64,000 nt of DNA from Micromonospora lupini (GCF_026342015.1 NZ_JAPENL010000001.1:1736001-1800000); one strand, 5' to 3'. Shown: positions 36,527-45,533, counted from the stretch's first letter. The notes: a model not told the origin generated them from the sequence alone. Made by a program: numbers and translations.

Positions 36527-38305
36527 TCAGCTCCGCCGCGTCGCCGCCGTCCGGGGCAGCGCCACCGGCTCGTCCCAACAACCGACGAGCGCCCGGTAGG
36601 TGGCCGAGCGTGCCATCAACTGCTCGTGCGTTCCCACCACGGGCTCGTCGCCGTCCAGGACCAGCACCCGATCGGCCCGCAGCGCGGAGCTGATCCGGTG
36701 CGCGATCACCACGAGGCTGCCGGCCCGCCGGGCGAAGGCGTTCTCGACTGTCGCCTCAAGTACCGGGTCCAGGTGACAGGTCGCCTCGTCGAGAACCACC
36801 AGTGGAGCGGGTGCCAGCCAGGCCCGGATCGCCGCGACGAGCTGCCGTTCACCTGCGGAGAGCACAGCCGGCACGACCCGAGCGTCCAGACCGCCCAGGC
36901 GGGTCGCCAGGGGACGCGCGCCGAGCGCGGCGAGGGTGACCTCCAACAGGTCGCCGTCGGCTTCCGGCCGCAGGTAGCGGAGGTTGTCGGCAAGGCTGCC
37001 GGTGAAGACGTACGCCTCCTGCGGCACCAGCACCCGCATCCGGGCCAGGTCGGCCGGCGCGACGTCGGCCACCGTGACGCCCGCCAGGTGGACCGTGCCG
37101 GCCTGCGGTGGCACCAGACCGGCAAGCAGCGCGGCCAATGTGGACTTGCCCACTCCGCTCGGGCCCACCACGGCGAGGTGCTCCCCGTCGGCAAGCGTCA
37201 GCGAGAAGTTCTCCAACACGGGCCGGGCGCGCGGGCCGTACCCGAAGGTCAGTCCGCGGACCTCGACGGCCGGTGAGCCGTCGACCGGACCGGCCGGCGG
37301 GCGGGCGCGTGGCGTCCGGGCCGCGGGAGCGGTCGGGTGGGGTCCGTCGGACACCGGACCGGCCCGCAGGATGTTCTCCAGGGTGACCGCATACCGCAGG
37401 CCGCCGCCGCCGAGGCCCTGCACAAGCGTGTGCAGGGCCGGTTGCAGGCCGGTGGAGACATAGATCAGCGCCCCCAGCACCGCGCCCGCCGTCAATCCGC
37501 GCTCGACAAGCCATGGAGCCGCCGAGAGCACCACGACAAGCGGCAACCAGCCGCCGATGCCGAGGCTGAGGCTGCGGATCACCGCCATCCGGGCGAGGGT
37601 GCGTTCGGCGGCGGCCTGCGCCGACACCCACAGCTCCACGTCGGACGTGACGCGTGCCTGCGCGCCGCAGGCCACCACGTCGCGGTGGCCGGCCAGCGCG
37701 ACCGATGCCGACTGGCCGAGCTGTTCACCGGCCCGGACGTACGCGCGCTGGTGCCCGGCCATCGCCGGCAGCGCGGCGAGGAACACGACCAGGCCGGCGA
37801 GCAGCGGCGCGGCGGCCAGCGCCGCCACCACCGGCGCCAGGGCGAGCAGGCCGAGCAGGGCCGCGCCGGCGGAGAAGAGGAAACCGCGGGTCACCATCAG
37901 CAGACCGGCGAAGGTGTCGCGGACGATCTCCATCTGGTGGGTAAGCCGGGTCACGGCTGCGCTGTCCGGGCGACCACCCGCCCTGGTGGCCTCGCACAGC
38001 GCGCCCCCGACCACCCGGGCGGCCACCTCGTCGCGGAACGGCTCGACCACGGCGCCCAGGCTCCGGTACGTCCGACCGGTCGCCGCCGCGCCGACGAGAA
38101 CGGTCACGGCGAGGACCGCCAACCACGCCAGGCCGGTGAGGAGACGTCCGGCCAGAAACCCTTGGTCGACGGCGCGGGCGACCAGGAGACCGGCGAGCAG
38201 CGCGGGCAACGCCTCGACGAGCGACCAGCCGCACAGCCGGGCGAGGTCGCGTCGGCGGGCCCGTAGCGCCCACCAGGTCACCCGCCGTACGCTCGGACGG
38301 CTCAC
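36527..38305 (-). CDS. ramB: ABC half-transporter of lanthipeptide locus (RamB-like)
   Basis: A 592-residue fused membrane-ATPase subunit. Six hydrophobic segments in the first 320 residues precede an ATPase domain with Walker A GPSGVGKST, the Q-loop VPQEAYVF, Walker B LVVLDEAT and the switch His in VIAHR. The signature motif is degenerate (LSAGERQLV). It overlaps the other half-transporter by four bases and probably forms a heterodimer exporting the mature peptide. The symbol reflects its position after ramA in ramCSAB; assignment between A and B is by order only. Confidence 0.88.
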   Translation of the reverse strand: MSRPSVRRVTWWALRARRRDLARLCGWSLVEALPALLAGLLVARAVDQGFLAGRLLTGLAWLAVLAVTVLVGAAATGRTYRSLGAVVEPFRDEVAARVVGGALCEATRAGGRPDSAAVTRLTHQMEIVRDTFAGLLMVTRGFLFSAGAALLGLLALAPVVAALAAAPLLAGLVVFLAALPAMAGHQRAYVRAGEQLGQSASVALAGHRDVVACGAQARVTSDVELWVSAQAAAERTLARMAVIRSLSLGIGGWLPLVVVLSAAPWLVERGLTAGAVLGALIYVSTGLQPALHTLVQGLGGGGLRYAVTLENILRAGPVSDGPHPTAPAARTPRARPPAGPVDGSPAVEVRGLTFGYGPRARPVLENFSLTLADGEHLAVVGPSGVGKSTLAALLAGLVPPQAGTVHLAGVTVADVAPADLARMRVLVPQEAYVFTGSLADNLRYLRPEADGDLLEVTLAALGARPLATRLGGLDARVVPAVLSAGERQLVAAIRAWLAPAPLVVLDEATCHLDPVLEATVENAFARRAGSLVVIAHRISSALRADRVLVLDGDEPVVGTHEQLMARSATYRALVGCWDEPVALPRTAATRRS

Positions 38306-40029
38306 GGCCCACCGCCGACCGGCTGGAAGAGCGCCCGGTAGTCCGGGTCGGCCCAGAGTCGCCGGTGCGGCGCCAGGGCGCGCAGCCGACCGCAGTCCAG
38401 CCAGGCGACGACGTCGGCCGCCGCTGCCGCCGCGGTCCGGTGGGTCACCACCAGTCGCGTACGCTCGCCGCCGCCTCCGAGAACCGCCTCGCTGATCCGG
38501 TGTTCGGTGGCGGTGTCCAGGCTGGACATGGCGTCGTCAAGGATGAGCAGCCGCTCGGCGGCGAACGCCCGAGCCAGGCCGAGGCGTTGCGTCTCACCGC
38601 CGGACAGCGGTGCGTCCACAAGTGGGGTGCGGTAACCGTCGGGCAGTCGGTCGATCACGTCGGCGACCGCCGCCAGGCGGGCTGCCCGCCGGACCGCCGG
38701 CGTGACCGGCCCAGGGTCGGCGGCCGACGCCGTCGAGTCGACAGGCAGCGCCAAGCCGATCGCGTCGTGCACCGTCGCGCCGATCAGCACCGGTTGATCG
38801 AAGGCGTAGCCGACGGCCCGGCGCAGCGCCGCTCTGTCGAGGTCGCGAAGCGGCACGCCGTCGAGTCGCACCTCACCGCCGTCGGGGTCGTGCAGCCGGC
38901 CCGCGACGGCGGCCAGGGTCGACTTGCCGGCGCCGGACGCTCCGACGACGGCCACTGTCGCGCCGGCCGGCACGTCCAGGTCGATGCCGTCGAGGAGGGG
39001 CCGGCCGTCGTCGGCGTACACGCGCACACCGCGCAGTAGCAGTGCGCCGCCGCCGGGTGGAAGGGGCCGGTCGCCCGGCGGCGCGGCGGGTTGGTGCAGC
39101 AGCTCGGCGACCCGGTGCGCTCCCGCGCGGCTGCGCACCAGGTGATTCAGGGTGGCGAGCACGGCACCGAGCCCGGCGCCCATGGCCGCGTACCGGACCG
39201 CGGCGACCAGTTGGCCCGGCGTGAGCCAGCCCACCGTCAGGGCGTACCCGCCGACCGCGATGACGCTCAGGTGCAGCAGCGGCGCCACGGCGGCGGTGCG
39301 CGCGCTCGCCCGGGCCAACAGGTCCCAACCGCGCCGGCCGTGCCGGCCCAGCTCCGGGAGGTCGGCCAGCACCCGGTCCTCCTCGCGGCGGGTGGTGGCC
39401 GCTGCGGCGATGGTCCGGGCGCCGCTCAGCGATTCCAGCAGTCGGCCGGCGATGACGCCGAGCACCCTCTGGTACCCGGCGGTCGCGGCCGAGGCGTCGG
39501 CCACGAAGGCACGCATGAGGACGGCGAGCAGACCGAGACCGGCGAGCAGGGTGATCCCCAGGACCGGTTCCATGATGGCGAGCGCGATGACACTGCCCAG
39601 TGGCGGGAGCACCGCCACGGTGGCCAGGACCACCGCGTTGCCGGCCTGCCCCGCGTCGGCGACCTGGCCGACCAACCGGCCGACGAGATCACCGACCGGG
39701 TATCGGCGGGTGGCGCGGACGTCAAGCGCGAACAGGTGACGCAGCAGATGCCGGCGCAGGTCGGCGGTGGCGCGTGCCGCCCCGAACCCGCTGGCCAGGT
39801 CCGTGAGGGCGTCGACGCCGATGAGGACGACCACCAGACCACCTGCGGACACGGCCCACCAGCCGGAGCCGCCGGCGAGGGCGGCGTCCACGGCGCGGCC
39901 GAGGGTCGCGGGTAGCAACAGTTCGGCGGTCGCGCCGAGCAGCGCGACCGCCGCGAGTCCACAGGTCCAGCCGCCACCGGCCAGAGCCGTCCGCCGGAGC
40001 AACAGGTCCCCCGCGGCGATCGTCGGCAT
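38302..40029 (-). CDS. ramA: ABC half-transporter of lanthipeptide locus (RamA-like)
   Basis: A 575-residue ABC exporter subunit: an N-terminal six-segment membrane domain and an ATPase domain with Walker A GASGAGKST, signature LSGGETQRLGLARA, Walker B LLILDDAMSSLD and the H-loop VVTHR. It follows the precursor peptide gene by 69 bases, across a stable hairpin. It has no N-terminal peptidase domain, as expected for class III lanthipeptides, whose leader is removed by other proteases. Confidence 0.9.
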   Translation of the reverse strand: MPTIAAGDLLLRRTALAGGGWTCGLAAVALLGATAELLLPATLGRAVDAALAGGSGWWAVSAGGLVVVLIGVDALTDLASGFGAARATADLRRHLLRHLFALDVRATRRYPVGDLVGRLVGQVADAGQAGNAVVLATVAVLPPLGSVIALAIMEPVLGITLLAGLGLLAVLMRAFVADASAATAGYQRVLGVIAGRLLESLSGARTIAAAATTRREEDRVLADLPELGRHGRRGWDLLARASARTAAVAPLLHLSVIAVGGYALTVGWLTPGQLVAAVRYAAMGAGLGAVLATLNHLVRSRAGAHRVAELLHQPAAPPGDRPLPPGGGALLLRGVRVYADDGRPLLDGIDLDVPAGATVAVVGASGAGKSTLAAVAGRLHDPDGGEVRLDGVPLRDLDRAALRRAVGYAFDQPVLIGATVHDAIGLALPVDSTASAADPGPVTPAVRRAARLAAVADVIDRLPDGYRTPLVDAPLSGGETQRLGLARAFAAERLLILDDAMSSLDTATEHRISEAVLGGGGERTRLVVTHRTAAAAAADVVAWLDCGRLRALAPHRRLWADPDYRALFQPVGGGP

Positions 40030-40054
40030 CGGTTCCTCCCGGTGGTACGCCGCT

Positions 40055-40086
40055 GCCCTGGGTGGGCACGTCTACCCACCCAGGGC
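40055..40086 (-). terminator. Hairpin between precursor and transporter genes
   Basis: GCCCTGGGTGGG (40055-40066) and CCCACCCAGGGC (40075-40086) form a perfect 12-base-pair stem with an eight-base loop, 13 bases after the precursor stop. It may be a partial terminator or mRNA stabiliser giving more precursor than transporter transcript. Confidence 0.75.
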
Positions 40087-40098
40087 GTGTGCGACGGA

Positions 40099-40218
40099 TC
40101 AGTTGCAGGTCGTGACGGAGAGCGAGCTGTCGCCGCAGAGCAGCAGGCTCGCCCGGCTACCGCCACCCGTGCGGTCGGCCGGAGCCATCTCCAGGCCCTG
40201 GAGGTCCAAGAGCGCCAT
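40099..40218 (-). CDS. ramS: SapB/AmfS-like class III lanthipeptide precursor
   Basis: A 39-residue precursor. The leader starts MALLDLQ, matching the LFxLQ-type recognition motif for LanKC enzymes. The C-terminal core, SLLLCGDSSLSVTTCN (residues 24-39), matches Streptomyces coelicolor SapB except for Val in place of Ile. Two Ser-x3-Cys units (SLLLC and SVTTC) would form lanthionine rings and the remaining Ser residues dehydroalanines. SapB is a surface-active peptide that aids aerial growth. An excellent ribosome site (GGGAGGTGA) precedes the ATG by five bases. The synthetase gene ends seven bases upstream. Confidence 0.97.
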   Translation of the reverse strand: MALLDLQGLEMAPADRTGGGSRASLLLCGDSSLSVTTCN

Positions 40219-40224
40219 GTCGTG

Positions 40225-42801
40225 TCACCTCCCTTCCATCCGTGCATCGGTTCGGTCGCCCCCGCTGTCGCGAGGGAGTCTCTGCGCGCCCGGCAGGGGC
40301 GCGAGGAAGGGCAGCACCGGCGGTTGGTCGTGCCGTGCGCTGGCCAGCGCGTGGAGCACGCCGGCGGTGCCGGTGCCGAAGTCCATGGAGAGCCGCAGCA
40401 ACTGTTCGCCGGGGAACGCGGTCCCCTCGCGGTACGGCAGCGCGTGCCAGGTCAACCGATCGAGCTGCGCGTCGAGCTCCCGGCGGCCGGCGTCGTCGGT
40501 CGAGGCGGCGAGGTAGGTGATGATGCCCGCCCGGCCGGCGAAGAGTCCGGACTGCGCGTAGAACGGTGACCGCGCCGCGCGGCGGATCCCCGCGCTGGCC
40601 TCGGCGAAGCTGTCGTCGGCGCGGTGGCGCAGGTACTGGTCGAGGACCAGCCCGATACCCACGCTGCCTTGCGCCAGGTACGGCATGGTCCGCCAGCCCT
40701 CGTTGACCTCCAGGGCGCCGTCCGGGCGCAGCACGCACCGGCGCAGATCCTGGCGCAGCGCCGTGGCGGCGTGCTCCAACAGTTCGTCGTCACCGCCGAG
40801 CTCGTAGAGCCGCAGCACCATCAGCGCCGGTCCGGTCCGGCCGCGCAGCAGCCCGGCGTACGGGTTACGTCCGCCGCTGATGTCCGGGCCCGGGTCGTCG
40901 GCCAGCTGCCCGATCACTCGTTCGGCGGCCCGCCACGCGGCGTCGCGCAACGAGGTCTCCCCGGTCCGCGCGGCCATCTCGGCCAGGTTGAGCGCGATCC
41001 CGGACAGTCCGCTCGCCAGGCTGTGGTCGAGCCCGTCCAGGGGTTCCCGCAGGCAGATGTCGAGCACGTCCAGCGCGTCCTGCCGGCGTCCGAGGTGATC
41101 GAGGGCGTACGCGACGCCGTGCAGCCCGTCGTAGAAGCCGCAGCGGGTGCCGGACGCGGGCGCTGTCGCCCGCCGCACCAGCCAGTCCTCGTGCTCGGGC
41201 CACCGCCCGGCGCCGCTCCTGTCGAGCGCGTACAGCACGCCCGCCGCGCCGTGGGCGAGGTTGAGGCCGCCGCTGCGGAACTGCTCGATGTCACCGGGAA
41301 AGAGCCTGTCGTCGCGCTCGGGGGTGGCGCTGGCCAGGATGGCTGTCGCCAGCTTCTCCCGCGTGACGGACGCGTCGTGGACGTCCGCGACCTGCGGGCC
41401 GCCGGTGATTTCCTCGACCGCGGCGTCCAGGAAGGACCTGGGCACCGGGAAGTTCGCGGCGATGATGTCGGCGAGGTGGGCCGCCTTGCCCGGGGCGAGC
41501 CGGACCAGCTGGGTCAGGGGTAGGAACAGCGCCAACCGCAGGCACGCCAGGGCGTACCTGTCGACCGCCGGCCCGCTGCGGTCCCTCGGCGCCGCGAAGC
41601 CCTGGTTGCGCAGACCGGGCCGGCGGTGTCCGGCGATCGGCGCGGCGACCTCGAAGTCGACAAGGGCGACCCGGTCGTCCGGCCGGATCATGATGTTGAA
41701 CAGGTGCAGGTCCCCGTAGACCAGGCCGCGCTCGTGGATCGCCGCGACGACTGACTCGACCTGCTCGTAGGTCTCCCGCGCCCACCTGGCGTACGCCGCG
41801 CGGTCGTCGTCCGTCGCGTCGGCGTCGATGAGGGGGTACCTGTCGACGAGCACCTTGTTCAGCGGTCGGCCCTCGATGAACTCGAGCGCGAGGAACCGGT
41901 GCTCGCCGAGGGCGAACTCGTCGTGCACCCGCGGCACCTGCGGCAGGTCGGCGAGTTGCCGCAGGGCGTCCGCCTCGCGGGCCAGCCGGGCGACGGCGTC
42001 GGTGCCGTCGGCGTCCAGGCCGGCGTGCGGCCGGGCCTCCTTCAGCACCACCTCGGTGTCGGTACGCAGATCCCGGCCCACGTAGAGCCCGCCGCCGTTG
42101 GAGAAGTGGATCACTCGCTCGATCCGGTACGGCACCTGGTCGGTGCTGGTGTGGCTGCGGGCGGCCAGGTGCGGGCCGAGGAAGTCGGGCAGGGTGACCC
42201 AGGACGGCACGTGGAAGACGGGCTCGCGGCGGTCCGGCACCAGCGTGCCGGAGTCGTCCTCGATCGCCGGCACCACCTGTCCGTCGGGCGAGTGGCAGTA
42301 GCGGGCGGCGAAGCCGCCGTAGCGCACGTGGACCGGCCCGTCGCCGTAGCGGAGGTCGCTGAGGATGTACGGTCCGGTCTCGCCGGTGAGCAGTTCGTCG
42401 AGCTCCTTGCAGACCAGCTCCAGCTCGGCGTCGTCACGGGGGTAGACGGTGACGAACTTGCCGCTGGCGGCCCGCGCGGCGTACTTGGAGTTGCGCAGCA
42501 GCAGCGTGCGGGGCCCGCGCAGGAACTTGAAGGACAGGCCGCGGGGGACGCAGTAGCTCCAGACGGCGTCCAGCACCCGCTCGGCGTTCGCCAGGCCCGC
42601 CGAGACGTGGATCTTCCAGCCCTGCTGCGGCAGCGAACCGCCGTCGGGGGCGTAGATCAGCCAGTCGTCGAGCGGCTCGCGGCGCCAGCCGGTGGGGATC
42701 GGCCGTTCGGCGGCCGCGAAGACGGGCTGTGCGACGGCGCTGCCGAGCGAGTCGTAGAACAGCCGGTCCGCGGCGCAGTAGCTGTCGTAGCGTTCGTCCA
42801 C
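40225..42801 (-). CDS. ramC: Class III lanthipeptide synthetase LanKC (RamC-like)
   Basis: An 858-residue three-domain synthetase. The N-terminal 210 residues correspond to the lyase-like region; a Ser/Thr kinase-like domain follows (VVLKEARPH with the ATP Lys, YGDLHLFNIM catalytic loop, VDFEVAAP). The C-terminal LanC-like cyclase domain (from about residue 520, LNLAHGAAGVLYAL) lacks the zinc-binding Cys-Cys-His set, as RamC enzymes do. It phosphorylates and eliminates Ser residues and closes lanthionine rings on the adjacent precursor. The GTG start at 42801 follows GGCGAGAC. Confidence 0.94.
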   Translation of the reverse strand: MDERYDSYCAADRLFYDSLGSAVAQPVFAAAERPIPTGWRREPLDDWLIYAPDGGSLPQQGWKIHVSAGLANAERVLDAVWSYCVPRGLSFKFLRGPRTLLLRNSKYAARAASGKFVTVYPRDDAELELVCKELDELLTGETGPYILSDLRYGDGPVHVRYGGFAARYCHSPDGQVVPAIEDDSGTLVPDRREPVFHVPSWVTLPDFLGPHLAARSHTSTDQVPYRIERVIHFSNGGGLYVGRDLRTDTEVVLKEARPHAGLDADGTDAVARLAREADALRQLADLPQVPRVHDEFALGEHRFLALEFIEGRPLNKVLVDRYPLIDADATDDDRAAYARWARETYEQVESVVAAIHERGLVYGDLHLFNIMIRPDDRVALVDFEVAAPIAGHRRPGLRNQGFAAPRDRSGPAVDRYALACLRLALFLPLTQLVRLAPGKAAHLADIIAANFPVPRSFLDAAVEEITGGPQVADVHDASVTREKLATAILASATPERDDRLFPGDIEQFRSGGLNLAHGAAGVLYALDRSGAGRWPEHEDWLVRRATAPASGTRCGFYDGLHGVAYALDHLGRRQDALDVLDICLREPLDGLDHSLASGLSGIALNLAEMAARTGETSLRDAAWRAAERVIGQLADDPGPDISGGRNPYAGLLRGRTGPALMVLRLYELGGDDELLEHAATALRQDLRRCVLRPDGALEVNEGWRTMPYLAQGSVGIGLVLDQYLRHRADDSFAEASAGIRRAARSPFYAQSGLFAGRAGIITYLAASTDDAGRRELDAQLDRLTWHALPYREGTAFPGEQLLRLSMDFGTGTAGVLHALASARHDQPPVLPFLAPLPGAQRLPRDSGGDRTDARMEGR

Positions 42802-42887
42802 CGTCTCGCCGCCTCTCGAACTCGGCCGGCTGTCGTTCCGGCGTTGAATCGAGTCTCATCGACGGGAGGGGGCGGGCCCCAGTGCGC

Positions 42888-42937
42888 TTAGTCACGGACT
42901 GCGATGCGGGGCGCACCGGTCGGCATGACATTAGTCA
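42888..42937. promoter_or_regulatory. TTAGTCA direct repeats upstream of LanKC gene
   Basis: TTAGTCA occurs at 42888-42894 and 42931-42937, 43 bases (about four helical turns) apart and about 90-135 bases upstream of the synthetase start. They could be binding sites for the RamR-like regulators; this is a guess from position. Confidence 0.3.
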
Positions 42938-43088
42938 GGCCCCTGAATCCAGGGCCGCGGTCGCCGTCCACAGGTTCGCACCTCGGGGATGCTCGCGGAC
43001 CGCGCGGTGCGATGAAGCCCCTGACCTGGGACCACTCCTCCTCGGGCGGTGACGCAGAGAGTTTGCCCGCTCACTGCCATCCGCGTTC

Positions 43089-43118
43089 TTGACCCCTGGC
43101 ACGGGCGGAACTTAGACT
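43089..43118 (+). promoter_or_regulatory. GH30 gene promoter
   Basis: TTGACC (43089-43094), an 18-base spacer and TAGACT (43113-43118) make a good vegetative promoter, directly followed by the palindrome at 43127-43140. Confidence 0.6.
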
Positions 43119-43126
43119 CCGGTGAT

Positions 43127-43140
43127 TGTTAGCGTTAACA
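43127..43140. promoter_or_regulatory. LacI-type operator TGTTAGCGTTAACA
   Basis: An inverted repeat with arms TGTTA/TAACA lies just after the predicted -10 element. Its position and form fit a sugar-responsive LacI-family repressor site controlling the glycoside hydrolase. No LacI gene is nearby. Confidence 0.6.
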
Positions 43141-43279
43141 GTTACGTCACTCGATCGAAATCAGAAGGGTCGTCGCCACCTGACCCACCGTCACTCTCGG
43201 TGGCGACGTCGTAGGCCGGTGCCGGCCGGGCCGACGGGACCGTGACGGCGCGTACCACCACCACCCAGGAGGACGAGAC

Positions 43280-45025
43280 ATGACGAACGATCAGAACGAG
43301 CCGGTACGCGGCGAGCGCAGACTGGTGAGCCGGAGAACCATCCTGACGACCATGGGCGCCGTGCCCGTCGCGACAGTCGCGGCTGTCGCGGGGGCCACGG
43401 AAGCCTCGGCGGCTGCGGCGAGCATCAACCTGTCGGCGCAGCGGCAGACGATCCGCGGCTTCGGCGCGATGGCCCACGCCGCCTGGATCGGCGACCTGAC
43501 GGCCGCCCAGCGGGAGACGGCGTTCGGCACCGGCGAGGGCCGGCTGGGCTTCTCCGTGCTACGGATCCCCGTCAACGAGAACCAGGCGGACTGGAGCGCC
43601 GACCTGGCGACGGCGCAGCGCGCGGCCGAACTGGGCGTGACAGTCTTCGCGTCGCCGTGGAATCCCCCGGCCAGCATGATCGAGACCTTCACCCGCGGCG
43701 GTCAGACCAACGCGAAGCGCCTCAGGTACAGCTCGTACGGCGCCTACGCCCAGCACCTGAACGACTTCACCACGCACCTGCGCAACAACGGGGTCAACCT
43801 GTACGCCATCTCGGTGCAGAACGAGCCCGACTACGCGACGGAGTGGACGTGGTGGACGTCCACGGAGATGGTCCGGTTCCTGCGGGAGAACGCCGGCTCG
43901 ATCAGCACCAGAGTCATCGCGCCCGAGTCCTTCCAGTACGTGAAGTCCATGTCGGACCCGATCCTCAACGACTCCACGGCTCTCGCGAACGTGGACATCA
44001 TCGGCGCGCACCTCTACGGCACGTCGTACTCGAACTTCCCCTACCCGCTGTTCAAGCAGAAGGGCGCGGGCAAGGAACTCTGGATGACGGAGGTCTACTA
44101 CCCCAACAGCAACACCAACTCCGGCGACGCCTGGCCGGAGGCGCTCGACGTGGGCGAGCACATCCACCACGCCATGGTGGACGCGGAATTCCAGGCGTAC
44201 GTCTGGTGGTACCTGCGGCGCAGCTACGGCCCCATGCGCGAGGACGGCCAGATCAGCAAGCGGGGCGCGATGATGGCGCACTTCGCCAGGTTCGTCCGCC
44301 CCGGGTACGTGCGGGTCGACGCGACTGCGAACCCTGCCTCTAACGTCTACGTCTCGGCGTACCGGGGTGGTGACACCGTCGTGATCGTCGCCGTCAACAA
44401 GAACACCTCGTCGGTGAGCCAGCAGTTCACCCTGTCGAACACCACCGCGTCCGGCAGCGTCTCGAACTGGCTGACCGACGGGAGCAGGACCGTCGCGCCC
44501 CAGGGTGCGCTCACCATGTCGAACGGCTCCCTCACCGTGTCGCTGCCCGCGCGAAGCGTGATGACCTTCGTGGCCAACGTGAGCGGCGGCGGCACCCCCA
44601 CCGGGGACACCTACAAGCTGGTGAACGTCGACACCGGCGTGGTCCTCGGCGTACAGAACATGTCCACCGCCGACGGCGGTCTGGCCGTGGTGTGGGGCGA
44701 CACCGGCACCGCCGACCACAACTGGGTCCGGGTCACCGACGGCAGCGCGTTCCGGTTCCGCAACGCCAACAGCGGCAAGGTCCTCGGCGTCGAGAACATG
44801 TCGACCGCCGACAACGCCCGCGTCCTGCAGTGGAGCGACAACGGCACCGCCGACCACCGCTGGACGCTGGTGGCCAACAGCGACGGCTCCTACCGGATCC
44901 GCAACGTCAACAGCGGCAAGGTGCTCGCCATCCTCAACGGCTCAAGCACCTGGGGCACGCAGGCCGTCCAGTACTCGGACAACGGCAGCACCCGCAACAA
45001 CTGGCGCCTGGTGCAGGTCGGCTGA
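43280..45025 (+). CDS. Secreted GH30-family glucanase/xylanase with ricin-type CBM
   Basis: A 581-residue exported enzyme. Residues 1-45 form a Tat-type signal (VSRRTILTTMG then ASAAAA). The GH30 barrel shows the acid/base Glu in VQNEPD and the nucleophile Glu in MTEVYY, and a beta-sandwich follows. The last 140 residues are a beta-trefoil lectin domain with three repeats (YKLVNVDTG, FRFRNANSGK and YRIRNVNSGK units), likely binding xylan or galactosides. Similarity to bacterial glucuronoxylanases suggests plant-fibre breakdown. An AGGAGGACGAG site precedes the ATG. Confidence 0.92.
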   Translation: MTNDQNEPVRGERRLVSRRTILTTMGAVPVATVAAVAGATEASAAAASINLSAQRQTIRGFGAMAHAAWIGDLTAAQRETAFGTGEGRLGFSVLRIPVNENQADWSADLATAQRAAELGVTVFASPWNPPASMIETFTRGGQTNAKRLRYSSYGAYAQHLNDFTTHLRNNGVNLYAISVQNEPDYATEWTWWTSTEMVRFLRENAGSISTRVIAPESFQYVKSMSDPILNDSTALANVDIIGAHLYGTSYSNFPYPLFKQKGAGKELWMTEVYYPNSNTNSGDAWPEALDVGEHIHHAMVDAEFQAYVWWYLRRSYGPMREDGQISKRGAMMAHFARFVRPGYVRVDATANPASNVYVSAYRGGDTVVIVAVNKNTSSVSQQFTLSNTTASGSVSNWLTDGSRTVAPQGALTMSNGSLTVSLPARSVMTFVANVSGGGTPTGDTYKLVNVDTGVVLGVQNMSTADGGLAVVWGDTGTADHNWVRVTDGSAFRFRNANSGKVLGVENMSTADNARVLQWSDNGTADHRWTLVANSDGSYRIRNVNSGKVLAILNGSSTWGTQAVQYSDNGSTRNNWRLVQVG

Positions 45026-45036
45026 CCACTGCACGT

Positions 45037-45066
45037 TCCGGGCCGACCGCACCCGGCCGGCCCGGA
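45037..45066. terminator. Bidirectional terminator after GH30 gene
   Basis: TCCGGGCC (45037-45044) pairs with GGCCCGGA (45059-45066); a ninth pair (45045-45058) extends the stem. It lies between the convergent GH30 and LigD-like genes. Confidence 0.65.
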
Positions 45067-45094
45067 GCCGTCGCCACACCGTTCCGCGCGAGCC

Positions 45095-45451
45095 TCAGCC
45101 CGACGGCTGCTCCTTCGTCAGGTGCAGCAGCCACCCCTCGCCGGTGCGGATGAGCGCGTACCGCCTGCGGCCGGATCGCCCGTGCAGCGTGAACAGCATC
45201 CGGCGGTCGGTGCGGTCGTGCTCCTCCCAGGTGCCGATGTCGGCGATCGACTTGTCGGCGTCCTCGTAGGTGAGGTGATCAAGGTGGTGGTCAGGCACCG
45301 CGATGGCGAGCCGGTTGTCGCGGGGACTGTCCGGCAGGCCACGGGGAACCGCCCACGAGCGCAGCACACCGTTCTCCTCGAGCCGCAGGTCGAAGTGCGG
45401 TCGTGGTCTGCGGTGGTGGTGCAGGACGAAAGCCGGGTCCACCCTTGCCAT
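45095..45451 (-). CDS. Stand-alone LigD 3'-phosphoesterase domain protein
   Basis: A 118-residue protein equal to the phosphoesterase domain of the bacterial end-joining ligase LigD: FVLHHHRRPRPHFDLRLEENGVLRSWAVPRG near the N terminus carries the metal-binding His and Asp residues, and the C-terminal LIRTGEGWLLHLTKE fits the family. LigD-PE removes 3'-ribonucleotides and 3'-phosphates at DNA ends. No ligase or polymerase domain is fused or adjacent. It is a complete short protein, not an obvious fragment. Confidence 0.9.
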   Translation of the reverse strand: MARVDPAFVLHHHRRPRPHFDLRLEENGVLRSWAVPRGLPDSPRDNRLAIAVPDHHLDHLTYEDADKSIADIGTWEEHDRTDRRMLFTLHGRSGRRRYALIRTGEGWLLHLTKEQPSG

Positions 45452-45533
45452 TGTCGGCGATCTCCGGCACGGCCGCCGGGCCGGTGGGAATCAGGCAGGT
45501 CTCCCGATCCCCACCGGTCGGTGTGGCGTGCCC

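Larger units (their letters stand above)
42802..43279. other. Intergenic region between lanthipeptide operon and GH30 gene
   Basis: This 478-base divergent gap has no gene I can support. It contains TTAGTCA repeats near the synthetase start and a promoter with an operator near the GH30 start, listed separately. Confidence 0.6.
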
